Part shown: positions 7,687 through 17,066 of the stretch, piece after piece
Layout of the letters: each line of letters starts with the position of its first letter
How positions within the stretch are numbered: position 1 is the first letter of the stretch
Assembly (NCBI RefSeq): GCF_900626155.1
Contig: NZ_LR130844.1
Span: 1,674,758 to 1,738,757 of the forward strand
Direction of reading: 5' to 3'
Origin: Anaerococcus vaginimassiliensis
GTDB lineage: Bacteria > Bacillota > Clostridia > Tissierellales > Peptoniphilaceae
Length of the DNA: 64,000 nucleotides
Program-made: the position numbers and the translations under genes
Notes under the pieces: generated by a model
What the model saw: only the letters and a program-made list of their open reading frames with translations
Told to the model about the DNA's origin: nothing
The model's database searches: none

Positions 7687-7723
7687 CACATGTGTTGATT
7701 GCATGCAACACTTGTGCTATAAT
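7687..7723 (+). promoter_or_regulatory. Repressor promoter with overlapping operator dyad
   Basis: The -35 box TTGATT (7695-7700) and -10 box TATAAT (7718-7723) are separated by 17 bases. An inverted repeat CACATGTGTTG (7687-7697) / CAACACTTGTG (7706-7716), with one mismatch, covers the -35 box and most of the spacer. The XRE protein encoded 22 bases downstream probably binds it and represses itself. Confidence 0.75.
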
Positions 7724-7744
7724 ATTATTATAAGGAGGAAGTTT

Positions 7745-8092
7745 ATGAAAGACACTTTGGGAAAGGTTATATCCAATAGACGTGAAGATCTAGGCATCTC
7801 TCAGCGTGAATTGGCAAAAAAAGTAAAAATTAGTAATTCTACTGTTTCGAGAATTGAAAACGACGATAAAATAACTCCAGATAATAACACTCTTAAGGCT
7901 ATATCTGAAGTTCTACAAATCGACTATAACTATCTGCTTGCCTTAAATAAGCAAATAGATGATGAACCAGAAATTCGTATTATTCAGAGAGCAGCAAGAA
8001 ACATGGATCAAGGAAAAAAAGAAGAGATGTTAAAGGTATTAAAGAAGCATTTTGAAGAAGAATTTGGCAGTGCAGATGGAGATATGCAATAG
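7745..8092 (+). CDS. XRE-family phage repressor
   Basis: 115 residues from ATG 7745 with AAGGAGG eight bases upstream. The N-terminal HTH_3 domain reads SNRREDLGISQRELAKKVKI and SNSTVSRIENDDK, followed by a short helical C terminus (EEMLKVLKKHFEEEFG). It lacks the LexA-type self-cleavage domain, which fits removal by the neighbouring ImmA protease rather than RecA-driven autolysis. Its stop shares a base with the GTG start of the protease gene, so the two are coupled. It probably keeps the early operon off during lysogeny through the operator at 7687-7716. Confidence 0.88.
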   Translation: MKDTLGKVISNRREDLGISQRELAKKVKISNSTVSRIENDDKITPDNNTLKAISEVLQIDYNYLLALNKQIDDEPEIRIIQRAARNMDQGKKEEMLKVLKKHFEEEFGSADGDMQ

Positions 8093-9387
8093 TGAGGTAT
8101 ACTCCAGATTATAAGATTTCCCTAGAGAAATCATATGAATTATTGGAAGATGCCGATATCTCTGAAATTCCTGTTGATTTAAATAAAATTATTGATTGCT
8201 TTAGCAATGAAATCAGTGTAAAAACTTACTCTGAATATATGAATGATGCTAACTGTTCTTTACAAGATGTGATTGATTTTTTCGATAGTAATTTAGGCGC
8301 CTGTAGTTATAGACCCGATACAAATAAGTATATTATTTATTATAATGACGTGGATAAAACTGAAAACTGGATTAGATTTACCATAGCTCATGAACTAGGA
8401 CATATTTTTATTGGCCATCACCAAATGTATGGTGTTGATGTTCTGTCCAGAAAAGGTGTTAGTAAGAATAAATACGAAGAACTTGAAAAAGAAGCAAATA
8501 ATTTTGCTAGAAATCTATTATCACCAGCACCTCTTGCTGAACAAGTTGTTGTGTTTGAAAAAAAGAAAAATCCTAGCACACTATCGGATTTATTTAGCAT
8601 AACAGTCCGAGCTGCTGAAGTTAGATTACAATATATTTCAAGAGACTTAAGAGATTTTTCTAATTCTATGCTTTCTTTTTTTAAAAACACATTTAATCCT
8701 CTCAGTATATATTGCCCTGAATGCGGAATGGAACATGAAAAAGAAGCAGACTATTGTGTTAATTGTGGTTCCAAGTCTTTGGCCTTTGGTTTTAAATATC
8801 AACCTTTAACTGATGGTATAGATTCTACTAAATATGATACGTGTATTATTTGTGGTTATAGAAACTCTAATCGCAATGCAAAATTCTGTCCAATTTGTGG
8901 AGTTCCCATATCTAACACTTGTTCAAATAATAAGGATCACAATGTTAAATTAACCGATTATTACTGCTCAACGTGTGGAAGCACTACTACAATGAAAGAC
9001 CATATAAAAGAAAATAACCAGGAAAGAGGTGAGATAGATATGATTTATGATGATGGTGTAGAATTTGATGAATCAACAATGAAAGTAAAAATTTGTCCTA
9101 AATGCGGAAATGAAGAATTTAGTGATAATGCATTGTTTTGCAAAATATGTGGAACTAACTTATATAATGATTGTGAAGGAATTCATACTCAGAATTTTAA
9201 TGGTTTTGATGATATTGTTGAAATACATCATAACCCAAGTAATGCCAGATACTGCGAAACTTGTGGGGCTAAAACAATATTTTTTATAGATGGAATCTTA
9301 TGCGACCACAGTGAATACAATAAAAATTTTACTGATGATTCTAATTCAGGATTTGATTTTCCAAGTGATGACCAGCTTCCTTTCTAA
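8092..9387 (+). CDS. ImmA/IrrE metallopeptidase fused to several zinc ribbons
   Basis: 431 residues from GTG 8092, overlapping the repressor stop. The N-terminal M78 peptidase domain has the HELGHIFIGH zinc site at about residues 100-109 and the third-ligand region KEANNFARNLL near 139. The second half is unusual: repeated Cys pairs (YCPECG, YCVNCG, CIICG, FCPICG, YYCSTCG, ICPKCG, FCKICG, YCETCG) imply three or more zinc ribbons, separated by acidic stretches. In the ImmA family the protease cleaves the adjacent repressor to release the prophage. The ribbons may sense metal or redox state, nucleic acid or a partner protein; this is inference. Confidence 0.85.
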   Translation: MRYTPDYKISLEKSYELLEDADISEIPVDLNKIIDCFSNEISVKTYSEYMNDANCSLQDVIDFFDSNLGACSYRPDTNKYIIYYNDVDKTENWIRFTIAHELGHIFIGHHQMYGVDVLSRKGVSKNKYEELEKEANNFARNLLSPAPLAEQVVVFEKKKNPSTLSDLFSITVRAAEVRLQYISRDLRDFSNSMLSFFKNTFNPLSIYCPECGMEHEKEADYCVNCGSKSLAFGFKYQPLTDGIDSTKYDTCIICGYRNSNRNAKFCPICGVPISNTCSNNKDHNVKLTDYYCSTCGSTTTMKDHIKENNQERGEIDMIYDDGVEFDESTMKVKICPKCGNEEFSDNALFCKICGTNLYNDCEGIHTQNFNGFDDIVEIHHNPSNARYCETCGAKTIFFIDGILCDHSEYNKNFTDDSNSGFDFPSDDQLPF

Positions 9388-9393
9388 CTAAAA

Positions 9394-9429
9394 GAACTAG
9401 CCTATTTATTTTTGGCTAGCTCTTTTTTT
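9394..9429 (+). terminator. Terminator after the ImmA-zinc ribbon gene
   Basis: GAACTAGCC pairs with GGCTAGCTC around an A/T-rich loop and is followed by seven T, starting seven bases after the stop codon. Confidence 0.85.
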
Positions 9430-9607
9430 ATATTTTATATGTCTATTCTGTCCACTCTCCTATAAATATCTATTCTGTCTACACACCCCTAAGATTTTTA
9501 CTATTAATATATTCCCACAAGGTGTTTTTCTAATAGAGAAATGGCTTTTAGGATTTCTTCTAAAACCCCAAAAGCCATTGATTTCAACAGTCTTATATCC
9601 TGTTATC
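9430..9607. repeat. Intergenic edge of the left element: direct repeats and a hairpin
   Basis: No gene seen. A 14-base direct repeat TCTATTCTGTCYAC occurs at 9442-9455 and 9469-9482. A hairpin AATGGCTTTT/AAAAGCCATT spans about 9539-9579 without a clear T run on either strand. The boundary between prophage DNA and the housekeeping block must lie near here, so an attachment site is possible, but its sequence cannot be fixed without the other end. Confidence 0.4.
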
Positions 9608-10855
9608 TTATTTTCTTGACATCAATACTACAGTCTCCACGTGCATTGTTTGAGGGAACATATCTACTGCTTTTATTTTTTCTAATTTGTACCCTCTATC
9701 CATAAATCGTTTGATGTCTCTTGCTAAGGTTTGTGGGTTACATGAGATGTAGATTATATTTTCTATTTTAGTTTTTGTTAGGGTTTTTATAATTTCTTTA
9801 TCTAGGCCTGCTCTAGGTGGGTCTACTGTTACTGCTTTTATTTTTTCTTTTTTTATAAATTTTTGATCTATGTATTTGGCGTTTTTTGCTATAAATTTAT
9901 AATCCTTGAGATTATTGGCTATGGCGTTTTGTTTTGCATCTTCTATAGCTGATTTGTTTATTTCTATGCCAACTATATGATCATCATTTAGGGCAATAGA
10001 TGATATACCCGATCCGCAAAATAGGTCTAAAAGTTTCTTATCCTTTTCTAAATATTTCCTAGCAGAATCATAGAGATTTTCTATTTGGTAGTCATTTACT
10101 TGGTAGAAGTCATACTTTGATACTTTAAATATTTTATCTTTAAGTTTAAAATTCAGGTAATTATTTCCTATAGTCATGATTTTTCTACCATTTATTAAGT
10201 TAATGTTATAAGTTTGGTTGGGATATTGTTCTTTTAAATAGTTATATAATTTCTCTTCATCATTGGTGTAAATATTTAGTAGAATTTCCTTGCCATTACT
10301 TCTAATGCTTATTTCTCTTATTATTCTCCCTAGATTTTTTGTTATATCTTCAGTTAATTTCCTTATGTTCGGAAGATTTTTTCTAATGTGATTGTTAGCA
10401 AGAAGGCAGTCATTTATTGCTACCAAATCATTTGAGGATTTTTTATTATAAGCAAGTCTTCCTTTTTCATCTACTTGGAGTCTTATTTTATTTCTGTATC
10501 CTAATTTTTCACTCGGAAGTATTTCGATATATTCAATATTTATTCCACAAGTTTTCTTTAGTGCGTTTTTTATTAAGTTTTCTTTTAATTTTATTTGTGT
10601 ATTGTAATTTGTATCCATAATAGTACAACCCCCACATTCATAAAAATATGGACATGGAGGTTGTGTAAAATGACAGCTTTGTTGAGTTGTTTTAAGCTTT
10701 TTTGCTTCTATGAAGTTTTTCTTTTCATTTATTATTTCAATGTCACAAGTTTCACCAAAACTTGCTCCTTCTATGAAATATACTTTTGAATCAGCTTTCC
10801 CAACTCCTCTGCCATCTTGTAGGATATCAATTACCTTAATATCTTTTATGATCAT
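9608..10855 (-). CDS. rlmD: 23S rRNA (uracil-C5)-methyltransferase, RlmD/RumA family
   Basis: 415 residues. A TRAM domain (about 1-58) is followed by the iron-sulphur cysteines C61, C68, C74 and C77 (PPCPYFYECGGC), the SAM site LLDLFCGSGISS near 275, DPPRAG at 345 and the catalytic cysteine in ISCNPQT (Cys372). The family methylates uracil in 23S rRNA using SAM; in Firmicutes one enzyme may serve two sites (RlmCD), so the exact target uridine is not settled. It is the last gene of the block that begins with murB, and its start overlaps the pyk stop. It is the first housekeeping gene beyond the prophage. Confidence 0.88.
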   Translation of the reverse strand: MIIKDIKVIDILQDGRGVGKADSKVYFIEGASFGETCDIEIINEKKNFIEAKKLKTTQQSCHFTQPPCPYFYECGGCTIMDTNYNTQIKLKENLIKNALKKTCGINIEYIEILPSEKLGYRNKIRLQVDEKGRLAYNKKSSNDLVAINDCLLANNHIRKNLPNIRKLTEDITKNLGRIIREISIRSNGKEILLNIYTNDEEKLYNYLKEQYPNQTYNINLINGRKIMTIGNNYLNFKLKDKIFKVSKYDFYQVNDYQIENLYDSARKYLEKDKKLLDLFCGSGISSIALNDDHIVGIEINKSAIEDAKQNAIANNLKDYKFIAKNAKYIDQKFIKKEKIKAVTVDPPRAGLDKEIIKTLTKTKIENIIYISCNPQTLARDIKRFMDRGYKLEKIKAVDMFPQTMHVETVVLMSRK

Positions 10856-12627
10856 TAGATAACTTTTGTTTCTCCCTTGTATATAACTCCGCCTATTGGA
10901 TCTACTGTTATTGTTTCACCTTCTTCTACTAGGTTAATTACATTTACAGCACCAACTACAGCTGGAATTCCAAAGTGTACAGCAGCTACTGCTGTGTGAC
11001 TTGTTAATCCACCTGTTTCTGTTACAACGGCAGATGCTTTTTCTAGATATTCTGTTATATCTGCATCTGTGAATTTAGCAACGATTATGTCGCCTTCTTC
11101 AAATTTTCCTTCCAATTCTTTCTTTGTTGAGCCTATTACTACTTTTCCAGATACGGATTTGCTACCAATTCCTGTACCACTTGTCAAAATATCACCTATA
11201 ACATGTACTTTTATAAGGTTACTTGTTCCTGATACTCCAAGTGGAATACCTGCAGTTACAACTGTTAGGTCACCTTCTTTTACATATTCTTCAGAAAGTG
11301 CTCCAACTATTGCTCTTTCGATAAGCTCATCAGTTTCCTTAGCTTCTTGTATTACTATTGGATATACTCCCCATACAATTGATAGTTGTCTAGCTACTCT
11401 ATCAGATATAGTTGCTGCTATTATATTTGTTTTTGGTTTAAATTTAGAAATTACTCTGGATGTGTTACCACTTGCTGTACAAGAAATAATTGCTTGTGCA
11501 TTAAGCTCTTCTGCTATATTTTTTGTAGATTTTGCAATGGAGTTTGTTGTTGTATTTGCTGATTTAATTTTAACATCGTAAATATTTTGATAGAAGTCAT
11601 CAGATAGCTCTGTTGTTACACAGATATTTCTCATTGTTTTTACTGCTTCTATTGGATATTTACCACCAGCTGTTTCTCCTGAAAGCATAACACAGTCAGT
11701 ACCATCTATAATAGCGTTAGCTACGTCTGTTGTCTCAGCTCTAGTAGGTCTTGGGTTTCTAATCATTGAATCTAGCATTTGAGTAGCTGTGATTACAGGT
11801 TTTGCTGCATCATTACATTTTCTGATGATTTCTTTTTGAACTAGTGGAATTAACTCAGTTCTAATTTCTACACCAAGGTCTCCTCTAGCAACCATTATTC
11901 CATCACTTGCCTCGATTATTTCGTCAAGATTGTCTACTCCCTCTTGAGATTCGATTTTTGAAATAATCTTTATGTGCTCTCCGCCGTGGTCTTCTAAGAC
12001 TTTTCTAATATCATATACGTCTTCTTTTTTACGAACGAAAGAGGCAGCAATTATATCAATATCATTTTCAATACCAAATTTTATATCGTCAACATCCTTT
12101 GGAGTAATAGCTGGAAGGTTTGTTTTTGATCCTGGTAGGTTAACTCCCTTGTGATCTGATAGAATTCCGTTGTTTAATGCTTTACAAACAACATCTGTAC
12201 CATCTTTTATTTCTATTACTTCAAGTTGAACCAAACCATCATCTATATATATTTCACTACCAACAGATACATCATATGGGAGTCCATCATAAGAAACAGA
12301 TACTATAGATTGATCTCCTTCAACATCTCTTGTTGTTAATGTGAAGATATCATCTGGCTTTAGGAATATCTCGTCAACTTTAAAATTACCTGTTCTTATT
12401 TCTGGTCCCTTTGTATCTAGCATTATAGCTACTGGTACGTTAAGTTTTCTTCTAATTCTTCTAATTGTTTTGATTTTTGCTAGATGTTCCTCATGAGTAC
12501 CGTGAGAGAAGTTAAGTCTTGCAACGTTCATTCCGTTGTTAATTAACTGTTCAAGTATCTCAGGATTTTCACTAGCAGGTCCAATTGTGCAAACTATTTT
12601 TGTCTTTTTTAAAATATCAGGTTTCAT
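10855..12627 (-). CDS. pyk: Pyruvate kinase with C-terminal PEP-utiliser domain
   Basis: 590 residues. It converts phosphoenolpyruvate and ADP to pyruvate and ATP. The barrel carries MLDTKGPEIRTG near 70 and the active-site region ITATQMLDSMI near 275. The C-terminal extra domain, about 100 residues, contains VTETGGLTSHTAVAAVHFG with the histidine typical of PEP-utilising mobile domains; such a tail is usual in Bacillus-type enzymes. It lies nine bases after pfkA, so the two irreversible glycolytic steps are co-transcribed. Confidence 0.95.
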   Translation of the reverse strand: MKPDILKKTKIVCTIGPASENPEILEQLINNGMNVARLNFSHGTHEEHLAKIKTIRRIRRKLNVPVAIMLDTKGPEIRTGNFKVDEIFLKPDDIFTLTTRDVEGDQSIVSVSYDGLPYDVSVGSEIYIDDGLVQLEVIEIKDGTDVVCKALNNGILSDHKGVNLPGSKTNLPAITPKDVDDIKFGIENDIDIIAASFVRKKEDVYDIRKVLEDHGGEHIKIISKIESQEGVDNLDEIIEASDGIMVARGDLGVEIRTELIPLVQKEIIRKCNDAAKPVITATQMLDSMIRNPRPTRAETTDVANAIIDGTDCVMLSGETAGGKYPIEAVKTMRNICVTTELSDDFYQNIYDVKIKSANTTTNSIAKSTKNIAEELNAQAIISCTASGNTSRVISKFKPKTNIIAATISDRVARQLSIVWGVYPIVIQEAKETDELIERAIVGALSEEYVKEGDLTVVTAGIPLGVSGTSNLIKVHVIGDILTSGTGIGSKSVSGKVVIGSTKKELEGKFEEGDIIVAKFTDADITEYLEKASAVVTETGGLTSHTAVAAVHFGIPAVVGAVNVINLVEEGETITVDPIGGVIYKGETKVI

Positions 12628-12635
12628 TATTACTC

Positions 12636-13595
12636 CTATCTTGATAAAGAATTCGCAAGCTCATATAATTTTTCATCAAATTCTGATTTCTTGCTTGTTG
12701 CTTCGTCTATACTAACTTCAATTATTTGGCCGTCGACATATCCTATTGCAAGGTTTGTCTGTTCTTCTTGAAGAAGTCTAACGGCTCTAGATCCCATGGA
12801 AGAACCAAGAAGTCTATCAACAGCTGATGGTGAACCACCTCTTTGGACATGGCCCAAAATGGTAACTTTTGTTTCTATACCAGTTTTTTCTTCAACCTCT
12901 TTTGCTAATGAATATGGATCTCCAACTCCCTCTGCCAAAGTAATTAGATGGTGAAGCTTACCTCTCTTCCTACCATGTTCCATCTTATCAATTATCTCTT
13001 GGATTGAGAAATTATGTTCTGGAACTATGATAGATTCAGCCCCTCCTGCAAGGCCAGAATAAAGTGCAAGGTCTCCACAATGACGACCCATTACTTCTAT
13101 AACTACAGCTCTACCATGTGAACTTGAGGTATCTCTTAGCTTACCAATTGCATCTGTCACAGTTTCAATAGCTGTGAAAAATCCAATCGTAAAATCAGTA
13201 TAGCCCATATCGTTATCAATTGTTCCTGGAATTCCTATTGTCTTAATTCCTAAATCAGATAGGGCTTTCGCTCCTTTAAAGGAACCATCTCCACCTATTA
13301 CTATAAGTCCCTCAATACCATAATCGCTGAGTATTTGGGCACCTCTTTTTTGTCCTTCTGGTGTTTCAAACTCTAAGCTTCTTGCAGTACCTAAGATAGT
13401 ACCGCCCTTGTGGATAATATCAGCTACTGATGAAACATTCATTTCATAAATGTCTCCTTGCATCAGTCCATCATATCCATTCCTAATACCTTTGATACGC
13501 ATACCACAGTTCAAAGCTGTTCTAACAGCAGCTCTAATTGCGGAGTTCATACCTGGAGCATCTCCTCCACTTGTTAGTATTCCTATAGTTTTCAT
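12636..13595 (-). CDS. pfkA: ATP-dependent 6-phosphofructokinase
   Basis: 319 residues, the usual bacterial length. It phosphorylates fructose 6-phosphate to the 1,6-bisphosphate. The ATP site [16 protein letters not shown] is at 7-22, GGDGSFKGA near 101 and catalytic GTIDNDM (Asp127) at 124-130. GGDG rather than GGDD at this position fits ATP and not pyrophosphate as donor. It sits between dnaE (nine bases upstream) and pyk in one operon. Confidence 0.95.
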   Translation of the reverse strand: MKTIGILTSGGDAPGMNSAIRAAVRTALNCGMRIKGIRNGYDGLMQGDIYEMNVSSVADIIHKGGTILGTARSLEFETPEGQKRGAQILSDYGIEGLIVIGGDGSFKGAKALSDLGIKTIGIPGTIDNDMGYTDFTIGFFTAIETVTDAIGKLRDTSSSHGRAVVIEVMGRHCGDLALYSGLAGGAESIIVPEHNFSIQEIIDKMEHGRKRGKLHHLITLAEGVGDPYSLAKEVEEKTGIETKVTILGHVQRGGSPSAVDRLLGSSMGSRAVRLLQEEQTNLAIGYVDGQIIEVSIDEATSKKSEFDEKLYELANSLSR

Positions 13596-13604
13596 AACAA
13601 CTCC

Positions 13605-16600
13605 TTAATTGATCTTAACATTTTCTTTTCCTAAAAACTCTTCTAATACTTTAATGTTTTTTTCATTAATATCAAACCACAATCTCTTATCAAGCTTAAC
13701 TGATTTGTTTTTATCTTCAAAATAAATTATAACTGGTGTATTACCCTTATGCTGTAGTAGAAGGTCTTTAATATCATTATACCTTAAGAACTGGGTTTTT
13801 AAGTATAAAGTTTTTAGATTTATCTTTTCAAAATCGACAAACTCTGATGTAATTAATTTTACATCCCTTTCATCTGTTTGTAAATTGCCGCGCACAAGCA
13901 CTGTGCTATCCTCATCTAGTAGCGTCCTGTATTTCTTGTATGTTTCAGGAAATATTACAATCTCAATAGTTCCATACATATCTTCAAGACTTGCAAAGCT
14001 CATGAGTTGGCCCTTTTTAGTCATGATTTCCGACTTTTCAGTTATGACTCCTGCCATAGTCACAAACTTTCTATCCAATCTTTGGATTTGTATATCGTTC
14101 ATGTTATCTTTATAGTCAGTAGAAAAATTAACTTCTTTATCTAAAACATCCTTATACTCAGACAAAGGATGATCTGAAATGTAAAAACCTAATACCTCTT
14201 TTTCAAGTTTTAGCTTGTTTTTTTTATTATATTCTTTGATATTATCGTACTTCGTCTTAGTTTTTTTCTCTTTATTCTCAGTAAAGCCGCCAAACATATC
14301 AATTTGACCTTTGACATTAACTTTCCTATTTTCATGGACTGCATCCATCGCCTTCTCATAATGAGCCATCAATGACGCTCTATTATGACCAAGGCTATCA
14401 AAAGCGCCTGCTTTTATAAGAGACTCAACTGCTTTTTTGTTTAAACTCCTTGAGTCAAACTCATATATTCTTTGCAAGAAATCATCAAAATCTATAAAAT
14501 AACCGTCTTTTTTTCTAGAAGCTACGATTGATTTTATAGTATTTACTCCAACATTCTTAATCCCTGATAGTCCGAATATAATTTTCCCTTCTTCTACTGT
14601 AAATTCTGCAAGGGATTTGTTTACATCTGGAGGCAAAACTTCAATTCCAAGGCTCTTACTTTCATTTACATATAAATAAAGTTTAGAAGAAGAATCCATT
14701 ACTGAAGATATCAAATTTGCCATATATTCTTCTGGATAATAGTGTTTTAGATATGCAGTTTGAACGGCCACAAGAGAATAAGCTGCTGAGTGAGATTTAT
14801 TGAAAGCATATTTGGCAAAGGAAATCATCTCATCATATATTTGGTTAGCTGCCTTTTCGTTGACACCATTTCTTATACATCCAGGAATTTCAACATTTCC
14901 ATTATCATCTACTTTCCCATGGATAAATATATCCCTATTTGCTTCCATTACGCTCATCTTTTTCTTAGACATGGCGCGCCTTAAGTTGTCTGCTTCTCCT
15001 AAAGAGTAGCCTGCAAGCTGTTGAACTATCTGCATCACCTGTTCTTGATAAACTATAATTCCATATGTTACATCTAAAATAGGTTTTAGTGCTGGATCTA
15101 TAAATTTGACGTCTTTAGGGTTGTTTTTGTTGTGGATATAATTAGGAATTTCATCCATAGGTCCTGGTCTAAAAAGCGAGTTTGCCGCTATTAGATCATC
15201 AAAAACTGTAGGCTTCAAGTTTTTAAGGAAGTTTCTCATACCGGGCGATTCAAACTGAAATATACCGATAGTCTTTGCCTTATTAAACTGATCTATGACA
15301 TTTTTATCATTTACGTCAATTTTTGAAAGATCTACTTCTACACCTCGATTTTTCCTAACATCCTTTATAGTGTTTTTTATTACAGTCAAGTTTCTTAGAC
15401 CTAGAAAGTCCATCTTCAGTAGACCTAGTTCTTCAATTTCTGTCATGTCGTATTGGGTTACAACTAGGTCATTTGAGACAGCTAAGGGAATGATATCTGT
15501 GAGTGGATCTTTAGATATTACCACACCCGCTGCATGGATAGAAGTGTGCCTTGGAAGCCCCTCGACTTTTCTTGCTGTATCAATTAGTCTCTTAGATTCT
15601 ACATCTGAATCATACATTTCCTTAAATTTAGGAGAAGCATCAAAGGCCTTATCTATTGTCATACCTATTGTTGTTGGTATCAATTTAGCTATTTTATCAA
15701 CCTTTGCATAACTAATATCAAGAACCCTACCAACATCTCTAATGGCATTTCTCGCTTGCATTCTACCAAATGTTACAATTTGAGAAACGTGATCTCTGCC
15801 ATACAAGTCATTTACATAATCTACAACCTTGTCACGTAGAACATAATCAAAGTCTATATCTATATCTGGCATAGAAACTCTCTCAGGATTTAGGAATCTC
15901 TCAAAGAGAAGATCATACTTGATAGGGTCAATCTGAGTAATATCTAAAGCATAAGAGACTATTGATCCCGCAGCTGATCCTCTACCTGGTCCTACTGCTA
16001 TATCATGGTCTCTAGCATATCTTACGAAGTCCCACACAATTAGGAAATAATCTACATATCCCATATTGTGTATGATATTTATTTCCATCTCAGATCTTTT
16101 TCTTATATCTTCCGTGATTACTCCATATTTTTGAACTAATCCTTGGTCGACTAACTTTTTAAGGTATTGAAGATTAGTATGTCCTTCTTCTACTTTGCTA
16201 AAATATGGAAGGTGGGGTTCGTGGAAAGTAAAGCTAACATTACACATATCAGAAATTACTTGAGTATTTTCTATAGCATCCTCATAGCTACTAAAGAGCT
16301 CATTCATCTCATCATAACTTTTAAGATAAAACTCATTTGAAGGCATTTTCATCCTGTCTTCATCTTTTACAAGTTTGCCTGTTTGGATACACTGAAGGAC
16401 GTCTTGATAATAGGCGTCTTCTTTATTTACATAATGAAGATCATTTGTAGCAACCAAAGGTATGTCAAGGTCTCTATGTATCTTATCAAGTCCCCTATTA
16501 ACTGTGTTTTGCTCTTTTATTCCGTGATTTTGAAGCTCTAGGAAATAATTACCCTTGCCAAAGGTGCTTTCATATTTTATTGCAGTTTCTTTGGCAGCCT

Positions 16601-17057
16601 CATAATCTCCTTCTATAAGTCTTTGGCTAACTTCTCCATTGAGGCAAGCTGACAGAGCAACTAAATTATTTGCGTGTTTTTTAATATAATCAAAAGAAAC
16701 TCTTGGTTTATAATAAAATCCGTTAACATAAGCTTCTGATACAATTTTAATAAGATTCTTATAGCCATCGTTATTTTTTGCTAGTAGTATCAAGTGATAG
16801 TACCTTCTGTTGTTAGGTTCTTTTATAGTATGATCATTTTCACTTACATAAACCTCACAACCTATAATTGGCTTTATTCCTCTAGCTACCGCTTGCTTAT
16901 AAAATTCTATTGCACCATACATCTCGCCGTGATCTGTAATGGCTATAGAATTCATGCCGAGTTCCTTGCACTTATCTAATAATACATTGATTCTTGAAAA
17001 TCCATCAAGGAGGGAGTATTCAGTATGAACGTGTAAGTGAGTAAATTTCTCTTTCAT
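13605..17057 (-). CDS. dnaE: DNA polymerase III subunit alpha, DnaE type
   Basis: 1150 residues. The N-terminal PHP domain starts HLHVHTEYSLLDG. Catalytic aspartates lie in MPDIDIDFDY near residue 395. Downstream are the fingers (FRPGPMDEIPNY), a helix-hairpin-helix region (IKNVGVNTIKSI) and an OB domain near 975-1050 (FVTMAGVITEKSEIMTKKG). It has no 3'-5' exonuclease insertion, so it is DnaE and not PolC. In Firmicutes DnaE extends primers mainly on the lagging strand alongside PolC. Its position between whiA and pfkA is conserved in clostridia. Confidence 0.95.
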   Translation of the reverse strand: MKEKFTHLHVHTEYSLLDGFSRINVLLDKCKELGMNSIAITDHGEMYGAIEFYKQAVARGIKPIIGCEVYVSENDHTIKEPNNRRYYHLILLAKNNDGYKNLIKIVSEAYVNGFYYKPRVSFDYIKKHANNLVALSACLNGEVSQRLIEGDYEAAKETAIKYESTFGKGNYFLELQNHGIKEQNTVNRGLDKIHRDLDIPLVATNDLHYVNKEDAYYQDVLQCIQTGKLVKDEDRMKMPSNEFYLKSYDEMNELFSSYEDAIENTQVISDMCNVSFTFHEPHLPYFSKVEEGHTNLQYLKKLVDQGLVQKYGVITEDIRKRSEMEINIIHNMGYVDYFLIVWDFVRYARDHDIAVGPGRGSAAGSIVSYALDITQIDPIKYDLLFERFLNPERVSMPDIDIDFDYVLRDKVVDYVNDLYGRDHVSQIVTFGRMQARNAIRDVGRVLDISYAKVDKIAKLIPTTIGMTIDKAFDASPKFKEMYDSDVESKRLIDTARKVEGLPRHTSIHAAGVVISKDPLTDIIPLAVSNDLVVTQYDMTEIEELGLLKMDFLGLRNLTVIKNTIKDVRKNRGVEVDLSKIDVNDKNVIDQFNKAKTIGIFQFESPGMRNFLKNLKPTVFDDLIAANSLFRPGPMDEIPNYIHNKNNPKDVKFIDPALKPILDVTYGIIVYQEQVMQIVQQLAGYSLGEADNLRRAMSKKKMSVMEANRDIFIHGKVDDNGNVEIPGCIRNGVNEKAANQIYDEMISFAKYAFNKSHSAAYSLVAVQTAYLKHYYPEEYMANLISSVMDSSSKLYLYVNESKSLGIEVLPPDVNKSLAEFTVEEGKIIFGLSGIKNVGVNTIKSIVASRKKDGYFIDFDDFLQRIYEFDSRSLNKKAVESLIKAGAFDSLGHNRASLMAHYEKAMDAVHENRKVNVKGQIDMFGGFTENKEKKTKTKYDNIKEYNKKNKLKLEKEVLGFYISDHPLSEYKDVLDKEVNFSTDYKDNMNDIQIQRLDRKFVTMAGVITEKSEIMTKKGQLMSFASLEDMYGTIEIVIFPETYKKYRTLLDEDSTVLVRGNLQTDERDVKLITSEFVDFEKINLKTLYLKTQFLRYNDIKDLLLQHKGNTPVIIYFEDKNKSVKLDKRLWFDINEKNIKVLEEFLGKENVKIN

Positions 17058-17066
17058 ATAATCTCC

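Noticed and set aside
11069..11581. Long plus-strand frames opposite pyk, dnaE and smc
   Set aside because: They are antisense shadows of strongly conserved genes, Ser/Phe-rich and without start signals.
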